Below, one piece after another: positions 1 to 11,765 of a stretch of DNA of 64,000 nucleotides. A model generated the notes under the pieces. The model was not told the DNA's origin and ran no database searches. It was given only the letters and a program-made list of their open reading frames with translations. The first letter of the stretch is position 1, and every line of letters begins with the position of its first letter. This DNA is from Pachypanchax playfairii. Lineage: Eukaryota; Chordata; Actinopteri; Cyprinodontiformes; Aplocheilidae. Position numbers and translations under genes: made by a program. Location: NCBI GenBank assembly GCA_006937955.1, contig SSNP01000038.1, positions 3,808,036 through 3,872,035 on the forward strand, written 5' to 3'.

Positions 1-31
1 AAATAAATCAACCTTTTGTTTCTGGTGTTAG

Positions 32-328
32 GTGGAGAACATATCCAAGGCCCGTGGGGTGATGTGCATGTGGGTCAGATCTATTGATCTCTACTGCAGA
101 GTTCTTAAAGACGAGAGAAAAACCAACCAAAGCACAGGTCAGCATAAGGTCAAAATAACACGTTAACATTACCTTGCAGTGATTTCTTCTTTTATCTTTT
201 GCAGGGGCAGTTGGAGGTGACCATAGCAACACTTAGGGAAAAGCAATAAAAGTTACAGGAGTTGGAGGACCAGATCAGGATCTTGGAGGAGGAAGTTAAA
301 GCCAGTGAAACTGAGAGGGAAGTATCAA
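32..328 (+). pseudogene. Dynein relic: stalk coiled-coil exons, stop at 247
   Basis: Exon remnant 32-137 reads VENISKARGVMCMWVRSIDL, matching the conserved segment just before the second stalk helix. Remnant 205-328, behind a TTTTGCAG acceptor and before a GTGAGT donor, reads as the heptad-rich second stalk helix (GQLEVTIATLREKQ, stop, KLQELEDQIRILEEE). The TAA at 247-249 lies where the family has an ordinary helix residue. The donor of the first exon is uncertain: the GT at 138 would put the next exon out of frame. Confidence 0.8.
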
Positions 329-493
329 GTGAGTGTAAAGCTTTTTTTTTTTTTTGGTCCTGTGAAAATTCAGTTTTTTCTGCCAGTCTATCTGCCAATC
401 TAAGACTTTATCAATCTTTGAAAATTCACAAATAACATTTTTCTTGTGTTTTGTTTCCTAATGAGTTTAATCATTCTGTTTTACACTCCAAAG

Positions 494-582
494 TTAAGAT
501 AACTCAGGCTCAATTGGAGAGTGCAGAAAAGCTGACGTATCATAGGTGATGAACAAGCACACTGGGAGGAAAGTATATCCTT
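494..582 (+). pseudogene. Dynein relic: end of stalk, frameshifted
   Basis: The sequence reads KITQAQLESAEKLT and then, in a different frame from about 545, GDEQAHWEES. Both parts match the continuous family motif around GDEQ.RWEES that follows the stalk. The frame change marks a small indel near 540. The following AAA5 sequence, up to the exon at 803, is absent. Confidence 0.7.
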
Positions 583-802
583 ATTCGAAGAGCATGTCTG
601 TTTGTCTCTTCCAGACACTACAGTGGTTTAAACAATTGTAATATTGTATGCATATATTTGAACTTGTGTAAGACAGGATTTTTTTTAACTCTTAAGTACA
701 AAATTAAGTTTGCCTTTTAAAACGAAGTAGTTAACATTCATTCTTTCCATTTATAAAATGATTGAGGTATCTTTTTATAGCTTTTATTTCTTTCATTCTC
801 AG

Positions 803-1570
803 GCCAACCAATGGATTCGCTCCAAGGAGGCCAGGTATGGACTGAATGTGACCAGGCTGACAGACCCAACCTTCTTACTCACTGTGAAGGATGCTATATG
901 CATGGGCCTGCCTCTTCTGATAGAAGAGGTACTTGTATACGCTCTGCATATATTGTGGTAAAATTGGTATAATCAAGGAAATGAACAATGGTTAGATATG
1001 AGCTGAGTTAAATCAACACTTCTGCAGCACTGCATACATTAATAAAAAGATCTTTACTCTGCATTACTTTGTTGTAGAAATAATTCAGATTTTTCACTCT
1101 GTTTATAGTTGAAAGAGAGATTAGATTCCACTCTGGAGCCCATCCTGCTAAAACATTTGTGGCTGGGGGACGAACTTTAATCCGATTTGGAGAATCTGAT
1201 GTTGACTATGATGAAAACGTCAGGTTATTTATGACCACTAAGATGGCCAACCCACACTACCTACCAGAGGTAGGACCAGAATATACTACCTCACCTCTTT
1301 ACTAATTTAGTCAAACTATGCCTAAGCTGTCAATTGTCTTTCTTCTTTGTTGTTCTTTAATAGCCACATTTACAGTTGTACCTTTTGTAGGAGAAAAATC
1401 CTGGCTGCTAAGTTTTGAAATGTTAAAAGGTGTTTTTATCTTAATATTTCCCTCAAATTAGTTGATTTATTTGTTTTTTGTCTGTTTCTGTCTTCCAGGT
1501 TTTCAACACAGTTACAATCATCAATTTCACTGTGACTGAGTCTGGTTTGGAGGAACAACTCCTCAGGCAG
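803..1570 (+). pseudogene. Dynein relic: AAA5 exons
   Basis: 803-928 (42 codons, AG/GT bounded, open) reads ANQWIRSKE then LTDPTFLLTVKDAICMGLPL. 1109-1269 begins LKERLDSTLEPILLKH, then shifts frame near 1155 to continue FVAGGRTLIRFGESDVDYDE and NPHYLPE. 1499 to about 1570 reads VFNTVTIINFTVTESGLEEQ and then loses similarity. These are consecutive pieces of the fifth AAA module. Their order and spacing show one decayed gene and not scattered fragments. Confidence 0.82.
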
Positions 1571-2004
1571 TCACACACAAACAGAAATCATTTCATGCTA
1601 AATATCAATCACATTTGCAAAAACGTCCAAAAACGTTTTCTAATCATTTGCACAATTTTTTATGCTTTATGAAGTTTTTTTTTAATTAAACAAAAATAAG
1701 CATTTGATTTTCATTCAATATCTGCAAGTACAAGTCAAATAGTTTTCAGTTTTTTCATTGAACAACCTCATCCTGAGTAAAACACTTAACAAGAAACTGA
1801 TATTGACAGCACCCTTTACAAATGTGATGAGATATATACTTTTAAATTTAAACTTTAAACATTTTGGCTTTTTTGGCACAAAAAATAGTAAATGTTGAAG
1901 TTTTGAAATGGGATGTTTATTTTTTTTACAATATATTATTCACTCATTTGTACCACATTTTGTTTTCATTTCTATTTACCTCAATCTTCTTGGAAGTGAT
2001 GTGG

Positions 2005-2890
2005 TTCATTTTGAAAAGCCACATCTTGAGAAAGAGAGAGATGACCTCATGGAACATATTATTGCTGACCAAACCCAGCTGAAGGATACAGAAAACCACA
2101 TGCTGAATCTTTTATCTACTTCTGAGGGGAATGTACTAGTTGACAATGAGGAGTTGATGCAGACTCTTCAGAAATTAAAGGTAAAGTTGGAACATCTGGA
2201 AAATATTCTACTCAATTACAATGGTACAAAATCTTAGTTTTCCTAAAATCTCTCATTGTTTTCCCTTTTCAAATATCCTTCTGTTTATTAGCTGTATTTA
2301 TATACTTGATTTCCTCATTTATGTGTCTTTACATTCAGTTGACATCAGAAACCATTAAGTATCGTCTGAAAGAAGCAGAGGCCCCTGAACTGATGATCAA
2401 CTCTGCAAGAGAGTCCTACTGACCTGTGGCTATCCGAGGCTTGGTCTTGTACTTTCTCATTGCAAGTCTTTCACAGATTGATCCGATGTACCAGTTCTCT
2501 CTTGAGAACTTCAAAAAGGTTGGAAAGATGAAGACATTTTTACAGATCTGCAATTATAGATTTTTGTTATCCATATTTTCTCATGAATTCCATGTAAAAA
2601 GGCTCAAACTTGTATATAAATAGATTTTAAATATATATTTTTGGCTTGTTTCCATCCTCAGCTTTTTCATGCTGCTATTATAACATCAGACCTGAGCAGT
2701 GTGTTAGAGGAGCGTCTTCAGACGCTAACACTAACACTTCAGCTCCAACATAAATGTGTCTCGTGGCCTCTTTGAGGAGCACAAATGTTTGTACAGTTTC
2801 ATGTTGTGTGTAGAGATCATGAGGCACAGCGGTGAGATCTCAGATGGGGAGTGGCAATACTTCCTAAAAGGAGCAGTTTCTTCAGAAAAG
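2005..2890 (+). pseudogene. Dynein relic: AAA5-AAA6 linker exons, stop at 2420
   Basis: 2005-2180 encodes the charged helical linker ending NEELMQTLQKLK before GTAAAG. 2339-2518 (60 codons) carries TGA at 2420-2422 at a position where the family usually has arginine, consistent with CGA-to-TGA decay, then the dynein signature IDPMYQFSLENF. 2662-2890 starts LFHAAIITSDLSSVLEERLQ and shifts frame near 2748 to NVSRGLFEEHK and SFMLCVEIMR. Splice sites are kept on all three. Confidence 0.82.
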
Positions 2891-3181
2891 GTGAGAAAAG
2901 ATCTAGTCCCAAAGTTCATTCTGTGTAACTGCTGCTGTAAAATAGAAGTCTGTGCAGAATTAAAATATTTTAATATTAATATATTTAAATGTAATTACTG
3001 TAAAAATCTCTTTTCATACACTACTTCTGTTACTATTTAGTGGCCATGATGCTAACCATGTCCCTCCTTTCATCTCCTGTACTTTACCAAAGAGGGTTCT
3101 GACATCTATGTTCTTTTATATATTTCATGCACTTTTGATTGTATTTAGATCATTTTTGTGTAAAAATGTTTACTATCACCC

Positions 3182-3183
<2 letters not shown>

Positions 3184-3260
<77 letters not shown>
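3184..3260. repeat. 77-nt uninterrupted poly(C) tract
   Basis: Seventy-seven consecutive cytosines lie in a dynein-relic intron. The polyproline open frames across it are artefacts. The length may be imprecise in any assembly. Confidence 0.95.
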
Positions 3261-3262
<2 letters not shown>

Positions 3263-3324
3263 CACACCTTTCATTGATTTTTATTTTAACCTTCCCAAGG
3301 TTTGTCCAACATAAATTTTCCTAG

Positions 3325-3769
3325 GATTATGCAGATCAGCCAGATGTCCCGTGGCTAAGCACTTTTTACTGGAGGACATGTTGTGAGCTGGAGGACACAC
3401 TTCCGTGTTTCAAGGGCATCTCTGAAGAAATTACCCAAACACATATCCAGATTAAGCTTGGTAGTTTGTTACAGTTGTCTATGTGGTTTATATAGCAGCA
3501 GTTATTATGCTGAGTACAAGATTTAAAATCATAGTATAAAGTATAAATTCACTTTAAGGCCAAAGTCTTCTTTTTTATATTTATTATACAAATAATCCAT
3601 CGTCCTTCTTTCAGGGCAATTTCAAGCAGAAGTGTCTGAAGATTATGTGTCAGATTTACCTTCTCTTCATGACTCTAATGAGGTGAAACAGGAGATAAAA
3701 AGCTCCTGGAATGAGAGACTGGGGCCCTTTCAGAAGCTTATTCTTATCAAAACCCTCATGGAAGAGAAG
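3325..3769 (+). pseudogene. Dynein relic: two open exons before AAA6
   Basis: 3325-3460 (DYADQPDVPWLSTFYW ... LPCFKGISEEI) and 3615-3769 (... LGPFQKLILIKTLMEEK, then GTGAGC) together make 291 nt, exactly 97 codons in one open frame. PDVPWL and FQKLILIK are conserved dynein heavy chain motifs. These exons look undamaged, so the gene's inactivation is patchy. Confidence 0.8.
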
Positions 3770-4050
3770 GTGAGCCTGGATCGGTTTTATAAACAAATCT
3801 ATAAAAAGATATTGGATATTTATCAGCACCACAGAATCAGGGAAAAAAATTGAAAAATAATTTGGTGGCTTTCATGTAAAGTTTAGAAAGTGGTTAATAT
3901 CAGGCGCTGATACATATTTGGCTTCACTGGCCTTCCTACAGACTTCAGTACTACTCCATGAAATTCCAATCCAAATGTCCTAACACACTTTTCTTGAAGC
4001 TAGTTGTCCCTTTACATTATCTAACAGTTTTCTTTTTTCACATATTCCAG

Positions 4051-4771
4051 GGGTCTCATTTATAAACTGTGCGTACGCACAAAATGGGGCCTGAAAGTAG
4101 CGTACGCCACTTTCAAAGCACAAGTTGGGATTTATAAAAAACGAACTTGACTTGAAAACGTGCGCACCTGTACGCCAACTCTGACCCGTGCGTACAGACA
4201 TTTTGGAGATGAGGGGAATCAGCGACGCAGTTGGTGAGGTGGTGAACTGCAGTCAGACTGCATATTACTCCTCTCACACACGTCATTTCACCTCACACTA
4301 AACATTAATTATAGATTCATGTTATTATAAACATTCAGAACAGCAATGATATCTATATTGCAGCTTGTAGTGAGCTGTAGCTCTCCTAAAAACATTTTTC
4401 CACCAAATAAAATGTCTCTCCTAGCCTCCACTTCACCCACTAACACTTTAATTTCCGTCTCTGTGAAGTTTATTTTCTTCTTTTTTTGTTTAGTTGCGAT
4501 ATTTCCCGTCTTCCTCATATGCATCAATATTCATGTCCTACTTTGCATTAACCTTATATGGCCCGGTTTGGGTGTTCAGGGCGGGGCATGAGCCAAATTC
4601 ACGTACGCAAGCTTCCAGGTAGAGTGTGATTTATAAAGGGGAAATTGCTTACAACTGTGCGTACGCATGGTTTTATAAATCGGAAATTTTTTTGGCATAT
4701 GCAAACTTTTTGTTTTGGTCGTACGTACACTTTTAGTAGGGTTTCTACGCAATGTTTTATAAATGAGACCC
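4051..4771. mobile_element. MITE with GGGTCTCATTTATAAA inverted ends and CGTACG-rich interior
   Basis: The left end GGGTCTCATTTATAAA is matched exactly, inverted, at the right end. The 721-bp interior holds many copies of a GTGCGTACGCAC-like palindrome and TTTATAAA motifs but no transposase reading frame, so it is non-autonomous. It is flanked by CAG on both sides (4048-4050, 4772-4774), a possible 3-bp target duplication. It sits exactly at the splice acceptor of the dynein AAA6 exon starting at 4775. Superfamily is not established; a 3-bp duplication would fit PIF/Harbinger. Confidence 0.78.
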
Positions 4772-4774
4772 CAG

Positions 4775-5375
4775 GTCATGTTGGCAGTAACCCAGTTTGT
4801 AATTGTCACATTTGGACAGCAGTTTGTGGAAAGCCCTCCTTTTGACTTGGCTAACCTTTCAATGACATTTCCCCCTACACACCACTGGTCTTTATCCTTA
4901 CTGTAGCATCCACATCTGTGGAGGCCTTCTGGCATTTTACAAATGAGAAAATGCAAGAAAACAGGTATTTTATAAAAATAAATGAAGCATGTAGCAAAGG
5001 TTTGAAAGTAACATGATGAAAATTATTATTAAAGTATGAGGACTGAAGCTTACAATCCTGCCCTACAACTTTACCCTACATTACAAAAGATACAATTTTA
5101 AAATTTAGAAAGGGAACATTTGACTTATAGTAATTATTTTTGTATACAAGTGTACACAGATGATCTTCTGGTGTTTCATTATCTTTCTTAGAATCAGAGT
5201 TAAGTCTGTCTCACTGGGTCAAGGCCAGGGGCCCATAGCAGAGAAAATGATACAAGCAGCAAAGAAGAACTGGATCTTCCTCCAGAACTGCCATCTGGCT
5301 GGTTCTTGGATGTCAGCCATGGAGGAGCTCATCAAGACCCTCACTGAGCGTGGTACTACCATTAACACCTCAGGC
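4775..5375 (+). pseudogene. Dynein relic: AAA6 exons
   Basis: 4775-4964 starts directly after a transposon and reads LAVTQFVI ... GQQFVESPPFDLANL, then in another frame TPLVFILTVASTSVEAF, ending at an AG/GTATTT donor. 5192 to about 5375 reads VKSVSLGQGQGPIAEKMI and WIFLQNCHLAGSWMSAMEEL, the most diagnostic AAA6 block. The next exon of the family (SSMP.NTFPV region) is absent. Confidence 0.82.
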
Positions 5376-5714
5376 TGTCACATGCACGTCTGACAGAACT
5401 CATTTAGCTGTGTTGTTCAGGTCTTTGTGTCCTACACAGACAGAGATCATATGTTGATAAAAGAATGAAGAACAAAAATGTCATTCTTTTTAGAGGGCTG
5501 AGTGTGTGGGAAACAGTACAAACTGTAACATGACAGGCCCATGTTGAAACTATTGTTTGGTTTGTCTCGTCTGTACGGTAGAAACATGGCAGATCAACAT
5601 GGATAAAAATAGAAAATGAGCCTGATAATCTGTTACAAACAGCTCATTTTTTTTAAGTAATAAAGCATTAAGACAGTTTATTTTAACATAACTCTTACAA
5701 AAAACATACACAGC

Positions 5715-5845
5715 AATTTGTTTAGATAACCATACGCATTTATTTTGAATGAATATTAAAAATGAATGAATAAACATTTTAACACGTCCATTCATTCATT
5801 TTAAATGAATTCATTCATTTTGAATGAATAAATGTGTCAAAATGT
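5715..5845. repeat. ATTCATTC/GAATGAAT-rich palindromic low-complexity tract
   Basis: Direct and inverted ATTCATTCATTT and AAATGAATGAAT units form local palindromes, including a centre at ATTTTAAATGAATTCATT. No coding content is seen. Confidence 0.6.
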
Positions 5846-6337
5846 GTAAGGCAGTTATAAATTTTATATTGTATTTTGCTAACAATCATCTCATGCATTA
5901 TATACAAAAACATAAATAAAAATTAGTTTACGGCTATTCTTTAGAACTTGAAATTGAAAATAAATTAGACCAGGTTTCTGAAGTTTCCGTGTTGTTGAAG
6001 CAATCAGTGGTTCCAAAGATCTTTGCGTCCACGTTGTCCTTCATTGGTTGGTTTGTTTAATAAATGTAAATAAGTGAAACAGATACTCAAAGTGAATCAA
6101 ACATGCACAAGTTATTTGTTTGTAAACACTTATTGAATCTTTTTTCATTGATTTTCTTTAATTTTCTGTCATTCAGTGAGACACTCATCAGGTTACTTTG
6201 ATTGTACTTGTAGGTACGTAGGTACATTAGTTTTGGTGTTCAATTACATATGAAGCAATTGTGACATAATGCAACATTCCAACTTCTTTAAGAACATAGT
6301 GAAGATGTAAAATATAACATAAAATCATTCAGGGGGT

Positions 6338-8757
6338 CAAGAGAAACACTGTCATGATTGTTGTAATAACCCTGTATGCACAGAAGTTTGGTCCTCTTGG
6401 CTGGAACATCCACTATGAGTTTAATGATAGTGACAGAGAATTTGCTCTGCTCAATCTCAACCTCTACTGTAAAGATGGTACCATCCCTTGGGATGCTCTA
6501 ATCTATTTCACTGGTAGGTCTGAATTAATTTGTTCTTATAGGAAGAGTTATGAATGAATCTAAATGATCATCTAGATGGGATGTGATTATCAGTGCAGAA
6601 CAACCTTCCAAGGGCAAAAGCACTTATCTTAAATCCTTGTATAAATGGTAAGGAACATGGAACAAAGCCTTACCTAAATCAAGGATGATCTCTTCATGAT
6701 TTCACAACATTTCCTTCATCTCCTTCAGAAAAAGGAACATGCTTGTGCCTACAGATGTCCGTGCATATTTCTAACTTATACGAATATTTATGTAACACTA
6801 ATCTCATAAATTTAACTGCGAATACCCTTTTTGAATTAAGTCCATCTGTTCAATCTCCCTCAATCCAAATTTACTGAAGCTAAAAAACAAACAAACAAAG
6901 TTTTAATATTAAGTATTGAAGATTAACATTTATAGAAGACCAAACATTATTTTGCTAAAGTCAAAGCAGGAAACCATCTTGGTGTTTGTGGTATTGCCAT
7001 TGTATGACTCACAATTTCACAAGGTCTCACAATTTTGCTTTATTAAAAATAAAATTTCACTGAACCGGAGAGTTCTTTAACATGATTTCACTGTTTTCTG
7101 CTCCCATGATCCATGTCTGCTCTGTTTCCTGTAAGTCAGTTTTTAAAGTTATTTTCCTCCAGACTTTATTTATAGAAATTTCACTGAAAGAAAGACTGTT
7201 CCCATAAATTGCAAAATATAATTAGAATAATTATTAATAGTAGTAGATGATAAAAATATAAAGAAATATTTTCAATGAAAACAATTTTACTCCATATACT
7301 CCATAGTTGGGACACTGATAACATCAAGGAAGTGATTTTTTCTTTCATCCTTGAAAGTTATTAAAAAAATACAATTGAGGGATGTTTTTCATTAATCGTC
7401 TTCATCACGGGGTGTTTCCAAAGTTCCTTTGTGTCCCTAATCTGGTTTTCAATTACATACCCAAATCATTGTTTCATTCCGTTTCAGAGGAGCTTATTTC
7501 CTCAAACTGATGCCTCTCACCGTTTATATTATGTAACTGTGGTATTACTGTAATCCTTTAGTATGACAGTCCTTCAGAGCCTGAGTTACACATTTTAAAA
7601 GAAATGAGTTCTGACTTCAATTAAACATGATATGTATAACATTCTCCACCATTAAACACTGTTATTCTAACACGTTTTTTTTCTTTAACATTACCACTCT
7701 GATATTTACCTGGTTATTTTTTATTTTTTAAGCACTTCATATTTATTAACATGTTTTTAGTGTTTTTCTCACTGTTTATAAAGCTCATTATGAGTGACGT
7801 CTGCACTTTTTTTAGTAGCACATTTGATTAGACCACATTATGAGGACTGATCAGTTTAATCAATTTAAAAGTATCTCATTTATTAACAAAGAACAGTGAG
7901 AAAGAACACTCGAATCATTATGTGATCTTTGTGCTGCACAGGTGAGATCACATATGGAGGCGAAGTAACTGACACCTGGGACCAGCATTGCCTCAGGACA
8001 CACCAAACAATTTCTTTGTCCTGAAACACTTGAGCCCAGCAACACTTTCTCCTCCAAAGGGATTCTTGGGTATTTTCTTTCTCTTCTCTTTCTTAACATT
8101 TCAAAGGAAAATCCAACAAAAATATAAAAGATATTTAAAAAATTGTTTAATTGAGCTAAACTGTGTTATTTACATTTATTATGAATGGATTTATGTTCTC
8201 TCTGTGTGCAAGGTATTTACTATGTTCCAGAAGCAAATGCACTGGAGCAGTATAGAAAATACGTTGAGGATCTTCCGATCATAGATGGCGCTGAGCTTTT
8301 TGGCATGCATGAGAATGCAAACCTGACTTTCCAGGTGAGGAGCCGTATTTAAAGAGTAATAGCAATATCTTACAGGAGAAGCTACTAAACCTTATGCATC
8401 CTACCTGGCTGTGTGCCATGTATCCGATTAAATATGCTGTATTTTATTTCAAAAGCTTTGTCTATTATTATTCATGAGATTATCACGTGAGGTGAAAAAT
8501 ATTATGGAAAAGGGAAATTTGTTGAATATTTTATTCTGTTTTTTTTTTAATGTGGAGTTTCTCAAATTCTTTGAATATCAGACTGAAAATGTCTATGTGA
8601 TTATGCACATGTGTATTTTCTTTCACAGCGTCAAGAAACTGAAACCCTCAATAAAACCCTACTGATATTAATGGTTGTTCTTCAACATCTAAAGGAAGTA
8701 AAAGTAATGATGAAATCGTCTGGGAACTTGCTGAACATGTTCTAACCAGGATTCCTG
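6338..8757 (+). pseudogene. Dynein relic: C-terminal region exons, two frameshifts
   Basis: 6338-6513 reads KFGPLGWNIHYEFNDSDREF and IPWDALIYFTG, split at GTAGG. 7942-8068 continues EITYGGEVTDTWDQHCLRT, then shifts frame before a PETLE motif. 8213-8334 reads YYVPEANALEQYRKYVE and FGMHENANLTFQ before GTGAGG. 8629-8757 changes frame near 8670, then reads SNDEIVWELAEHVLTRIP before GTATG. Exon phases still fit each other where no indel intervenes. Confidence 0.82.
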
Positions 8758-8925
8758 GTATGTCTGCACCCTCCACCACCACATAAACATGGATCCTATT
8801 ACAGAAACATGCCATCATAAATACTGTAAATCAGCAAATGCATGTGCTAATCCTGCAAACCTGGCTTTCTGCCTGCGTCTGGGTTTGCTTCCCTGCTCAT
8901 CACTTGTCTGCTTGTTTCTCTGCAG

Positions 8926-9450
8926 ACGGTCTGGACATGAAATCTGCCACAGATAGATTGTTTATCAGAGACAAAGCTGGTCGCTTTAACTCTCTCACAA
9001 CTGTTTTGGGACAGGAAGTAGATCGATTTAACAACCTTCTGAGCGTTATATGGGTAACACACATAGTACACAAGAAGTACATGTGTTTGAATAGAGCAGA
9101 TTTGTTTTTATGATTGTCTCACAAACATTGTCATTGTTTTCTTGATCTTTTCCTTAATTATGCAAAATAAAACTTTGAAGATAAAGTTAACCTAAAATTG
9201 GCCAAATCAATAAAACTATCAGCATTTTGAGAGATATTGCTATCATCACATCTTTGTTTCATAGATGTCTCTTGACAGCTTGCTGAAAGGATTCAGAGGT
9301 TTGGTTCAGATGTCAGTGGAAATGGATCAAATCTATACGAGCGTCTAAAACAACCAAGTTCCCTCCATTTGGTCCAACTCAGCCTACCCGTCCCTCAAAC
9401 TGCTGGCTTCCTGTGTCAGGGACCTGAGTCTCAGAACGTCCTTCATGCAG
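8926..9450 (+). pseudogene. Dynein relic: C-terminal exons with TAA at 9346
   Basis: 8926-9053 reads FNSLTTVLGQEVDRFNNLLS, a near-invariant dynein block. 9265-9450 (62 codons) reads MSLDSLLKGF ... QIYTSV, then a stop at 9346-9348, then NNQVPSIWSNSAYPSLKLL and RTSFMQ before GTCTG. The expected next exon, with the SYWISGFFFPQGFLTG-type motif, is not found between 9450 and 11227. Confidence 0.82.
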
Positions 9451-11226
9451 GTCTGAAAGAATTTACTTTTACTTAAACACAAACAAGTTTACAAGTGTTT
9501 GTGAAATCTGCATTTTCACTGTGAAATTTGACTCTTCTTTTAAAATGTGTTTAGTTTTTTACTTTATCTTTTATTTATCTGGAAACTCTGCATTAAGCTT
9601 ATAAAATACTTTATTAATATGTACCTACAAGTAGATGACTGGAACACAATATTACAGAAAACACCAGTAAACGCTTGAAAAGAAAAAAGAATCTCAAAAG
9701 CTGTGCAAAGCACATTTAAACTGACTCATGGTGCAAACAAATGTGCATTTACATTGAAATACATTCTGTTTATTAAAATGAATAACATCTCAATACAAAA
9801 TCACAGTCAATTGTTGCTATCATGTGTGTATGTGTGTTAATACTCAGATGTGTTCAGATGTACACACCCCAGAACCAGAAATCGTTTCTTAAATTCAACA
9901 AATACGTCCAGCTGTCACTTTTAAATAATTTCTCTGAACTTTAACGGGCACAAGAACAAAAACAAACTTTTAAATTTCTTTACTGACTAACTTTAGTGCA
10001 TTTAGGGAATGGAGAAAGATGCTGTGGTATTTTGACCATGACAGACTTTCAATTTTATACCTTTTGCAATTTTACCAAATTTTCAGAAAGAGCATCACGT
10101 GTCTGTTGTTGCAAAATTTTTGTGCTGTTTATGTCAAATAAGCAAGTGTGAGCACGAGATTCATGTGAAACTAGGATGGAGTGCAGGATAAACACACTAT
10201 ACGGACATTTGCACGTAGGTTGGATGTAATTTGTCTCAAAGAAGCCAACTGAAATCATCTAATTGAACTACAGCTGAGTAAAGCCATCTGGGAAAACATG
10301 AATTATGATTCATTTCCTTTTCTGGCTCAAGCTTCTTTTTGCATCACTGACTCTCTCTGACATTGATAATTGAATATTCCAGGGTTTTTTGTTTTTTTTG
10401 TGCATTTACATGAACGTATGCTTCAATATTTGATTTGTGTCTTATCTTATTAAGTTGAAATCAGTAATAACTGTTTTCCATCCTTCATTTGTCTCTGAGG
10501 CACAGAAGTCCCTGTTTCTCCTGTCTTTCTTTTCCTCTCTCCCTGTCTGCCCTCTTTCAGTGTTCGGTTCATTTCTCCTGACTTAAGCTTTTCTTCCATA
10601 AGACTGGTTAGAAAATCTGTATGGCAAAATCTCTGAAATGCACTCCACACACACATGCACGTGCACTCGTAAGAAACAAACAGTGGAGAATCACATTAAC
10701 TTACAACATAATGGGTTGCAGCTCAGTCAGACTGCATCCTCAAAAGGGATGATACACATCACTCCGCTTGAGTTCAGTCACTGAGTCACTTTCAGGTCCC
10801 ATAAGAAACTTGATGCCTGTAAAACACCACAGCATACAGGCAAAAACACATTAACCCTTTCATGCATGAATCATCAGAAAAGATTTTTTTCTTAACTATT
10901 TTTTTTTCTTTAGTCTTAAAAAACATTTTGAACTTTATAAATGTCCCCTCAGGTGGACAACAAACATTATTCTTCTTTGGTTCATCTATAACCTGAAGAA
11001 GTCATTAGAAATAGTCCCTGAGAAGAAAAGTAGCTAAATATTCTGACTCTTGTGTGGGAATTTGTTCTTGATCATAAAAGAGCAGATGTTCAATACCCGT
11101 GAAGACATGAAGAACATGTGATTAAAAGTACGAACTGATGTGTGAATTAAATTTTTACCGTTGAATTTTGAACATTAAGTTACATTTCCTTTGTTTCTCA
11201 CATCTTTATCTCACCTTTATAAACAG

Positions 11227-11765
11227 TTAGCAGATGGTGGTGTGCTCATACACGGCCTATTTATAGATGCATGTCGCTGGGATGAAGTCAACATGGTGAT
11301 TGATGATCCGCTGCTTGGAGTGATGAACTCCATGCTGCCAGTGGTGCACTTTAAGCCACAACAGAACTATGTTCCTGATATTGACCTTTATCCTGCACCA
11401 CTGTACAAGACGTCCGCCAGAGCAGGAACTCTGTCCACCGCTGGTACTGGTTCCTCCCTTCCACAGTACCTCGTGCACTTTGAGTTTGTGCCTGTCTAAA
11501 ATGAGAATCTTTCCGTTTTTCACACATTTTATTTTAGCAGCTTAGAGTTTTTATGTGTAAAGGAACATACAGGATAGATTTTAGGTCAGCTATTGCTTAT
11601 CGGTGTAAAACAAAGTCAAATGATGAACTCTTTCTCACCCCTAATTTTTCTCTCCCTCCAGGTCACTCATCTAATTTTGTTGTGACAGTAATGCTTCCCT
11701 CTAAACGACCCAGCGATTACTGGATATCAAAAGCCTCTGCACTCCTGTGCCAGCTGGATGATTAA
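11227..11765 (+). pseudogene. Dynein relic: last two exons and stop codon
   Basis: 11227-11443 reads GGVLIHGLFIDACRWDE ... PVVHFKPQQNYVPDIDLYP and LYKTSARAGTLSTAG before GTACTGG. 11662-11765 completes GHSSNFVVTVMLPSKRP and ends SALLCQLDD with TAA at 11763. Both are open and splice in frame, so the 3' end is intact although upstream exons are not. Confidence 0.85.

Larger units (their letters stand above)
32..11765 (+). pseudogene. Axonemal dynein heavy chain pseudogene (DNAH3/7/12 group), 3' half
   Basis: An axonemal dynein heavy chain is the ATP-driven motor of cilia and flagella. Exon remnants run in collinear order from the stalk region to the natural C-terminus: 32-137, 205-328, 494-582, 803-928, 1109-1269, 1499-1570, 2005-2180, 2339-2518, 2662-2890, 3325-3460, 3615-3769, 4775-4964, 5192-5375, 6338-6513, 7942-8068, 8213-8334, 8629-8757, 8926-9053, 9265-9450, 11227-11443 and 11662-11765. 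Family landmarks include IDPMYQFSLE, SLGQGQGPIAEKM, FLQNCHLA.SWM, KFGPLGWNI.YEFNDSD, FGMHENANL, LTTVLGQEVDRFNNLL, PVVHFKPQQNY and a terminal ALLCQLDD. Most boundaries keep AG/GT, so it is an unprocessed relic and not a retrocopy. Lesions: stops at 247, 2420 and 9346; frameshifts near 540, 1155, 2748, 8000 and 8670 and another inside 4775-4964; missing coding sequence between 582 and 803, 5375 and 6338, and 9450 and 11227. The 5' half lies outside the window. Which DNAH paralogue it is cannot be settled by eye. Confidence 0.88.

Noticed and set aside
3108..3324. Polyproline open reading frames
   Set aside because: Produced entirely by the 77-base C run; no gene context.
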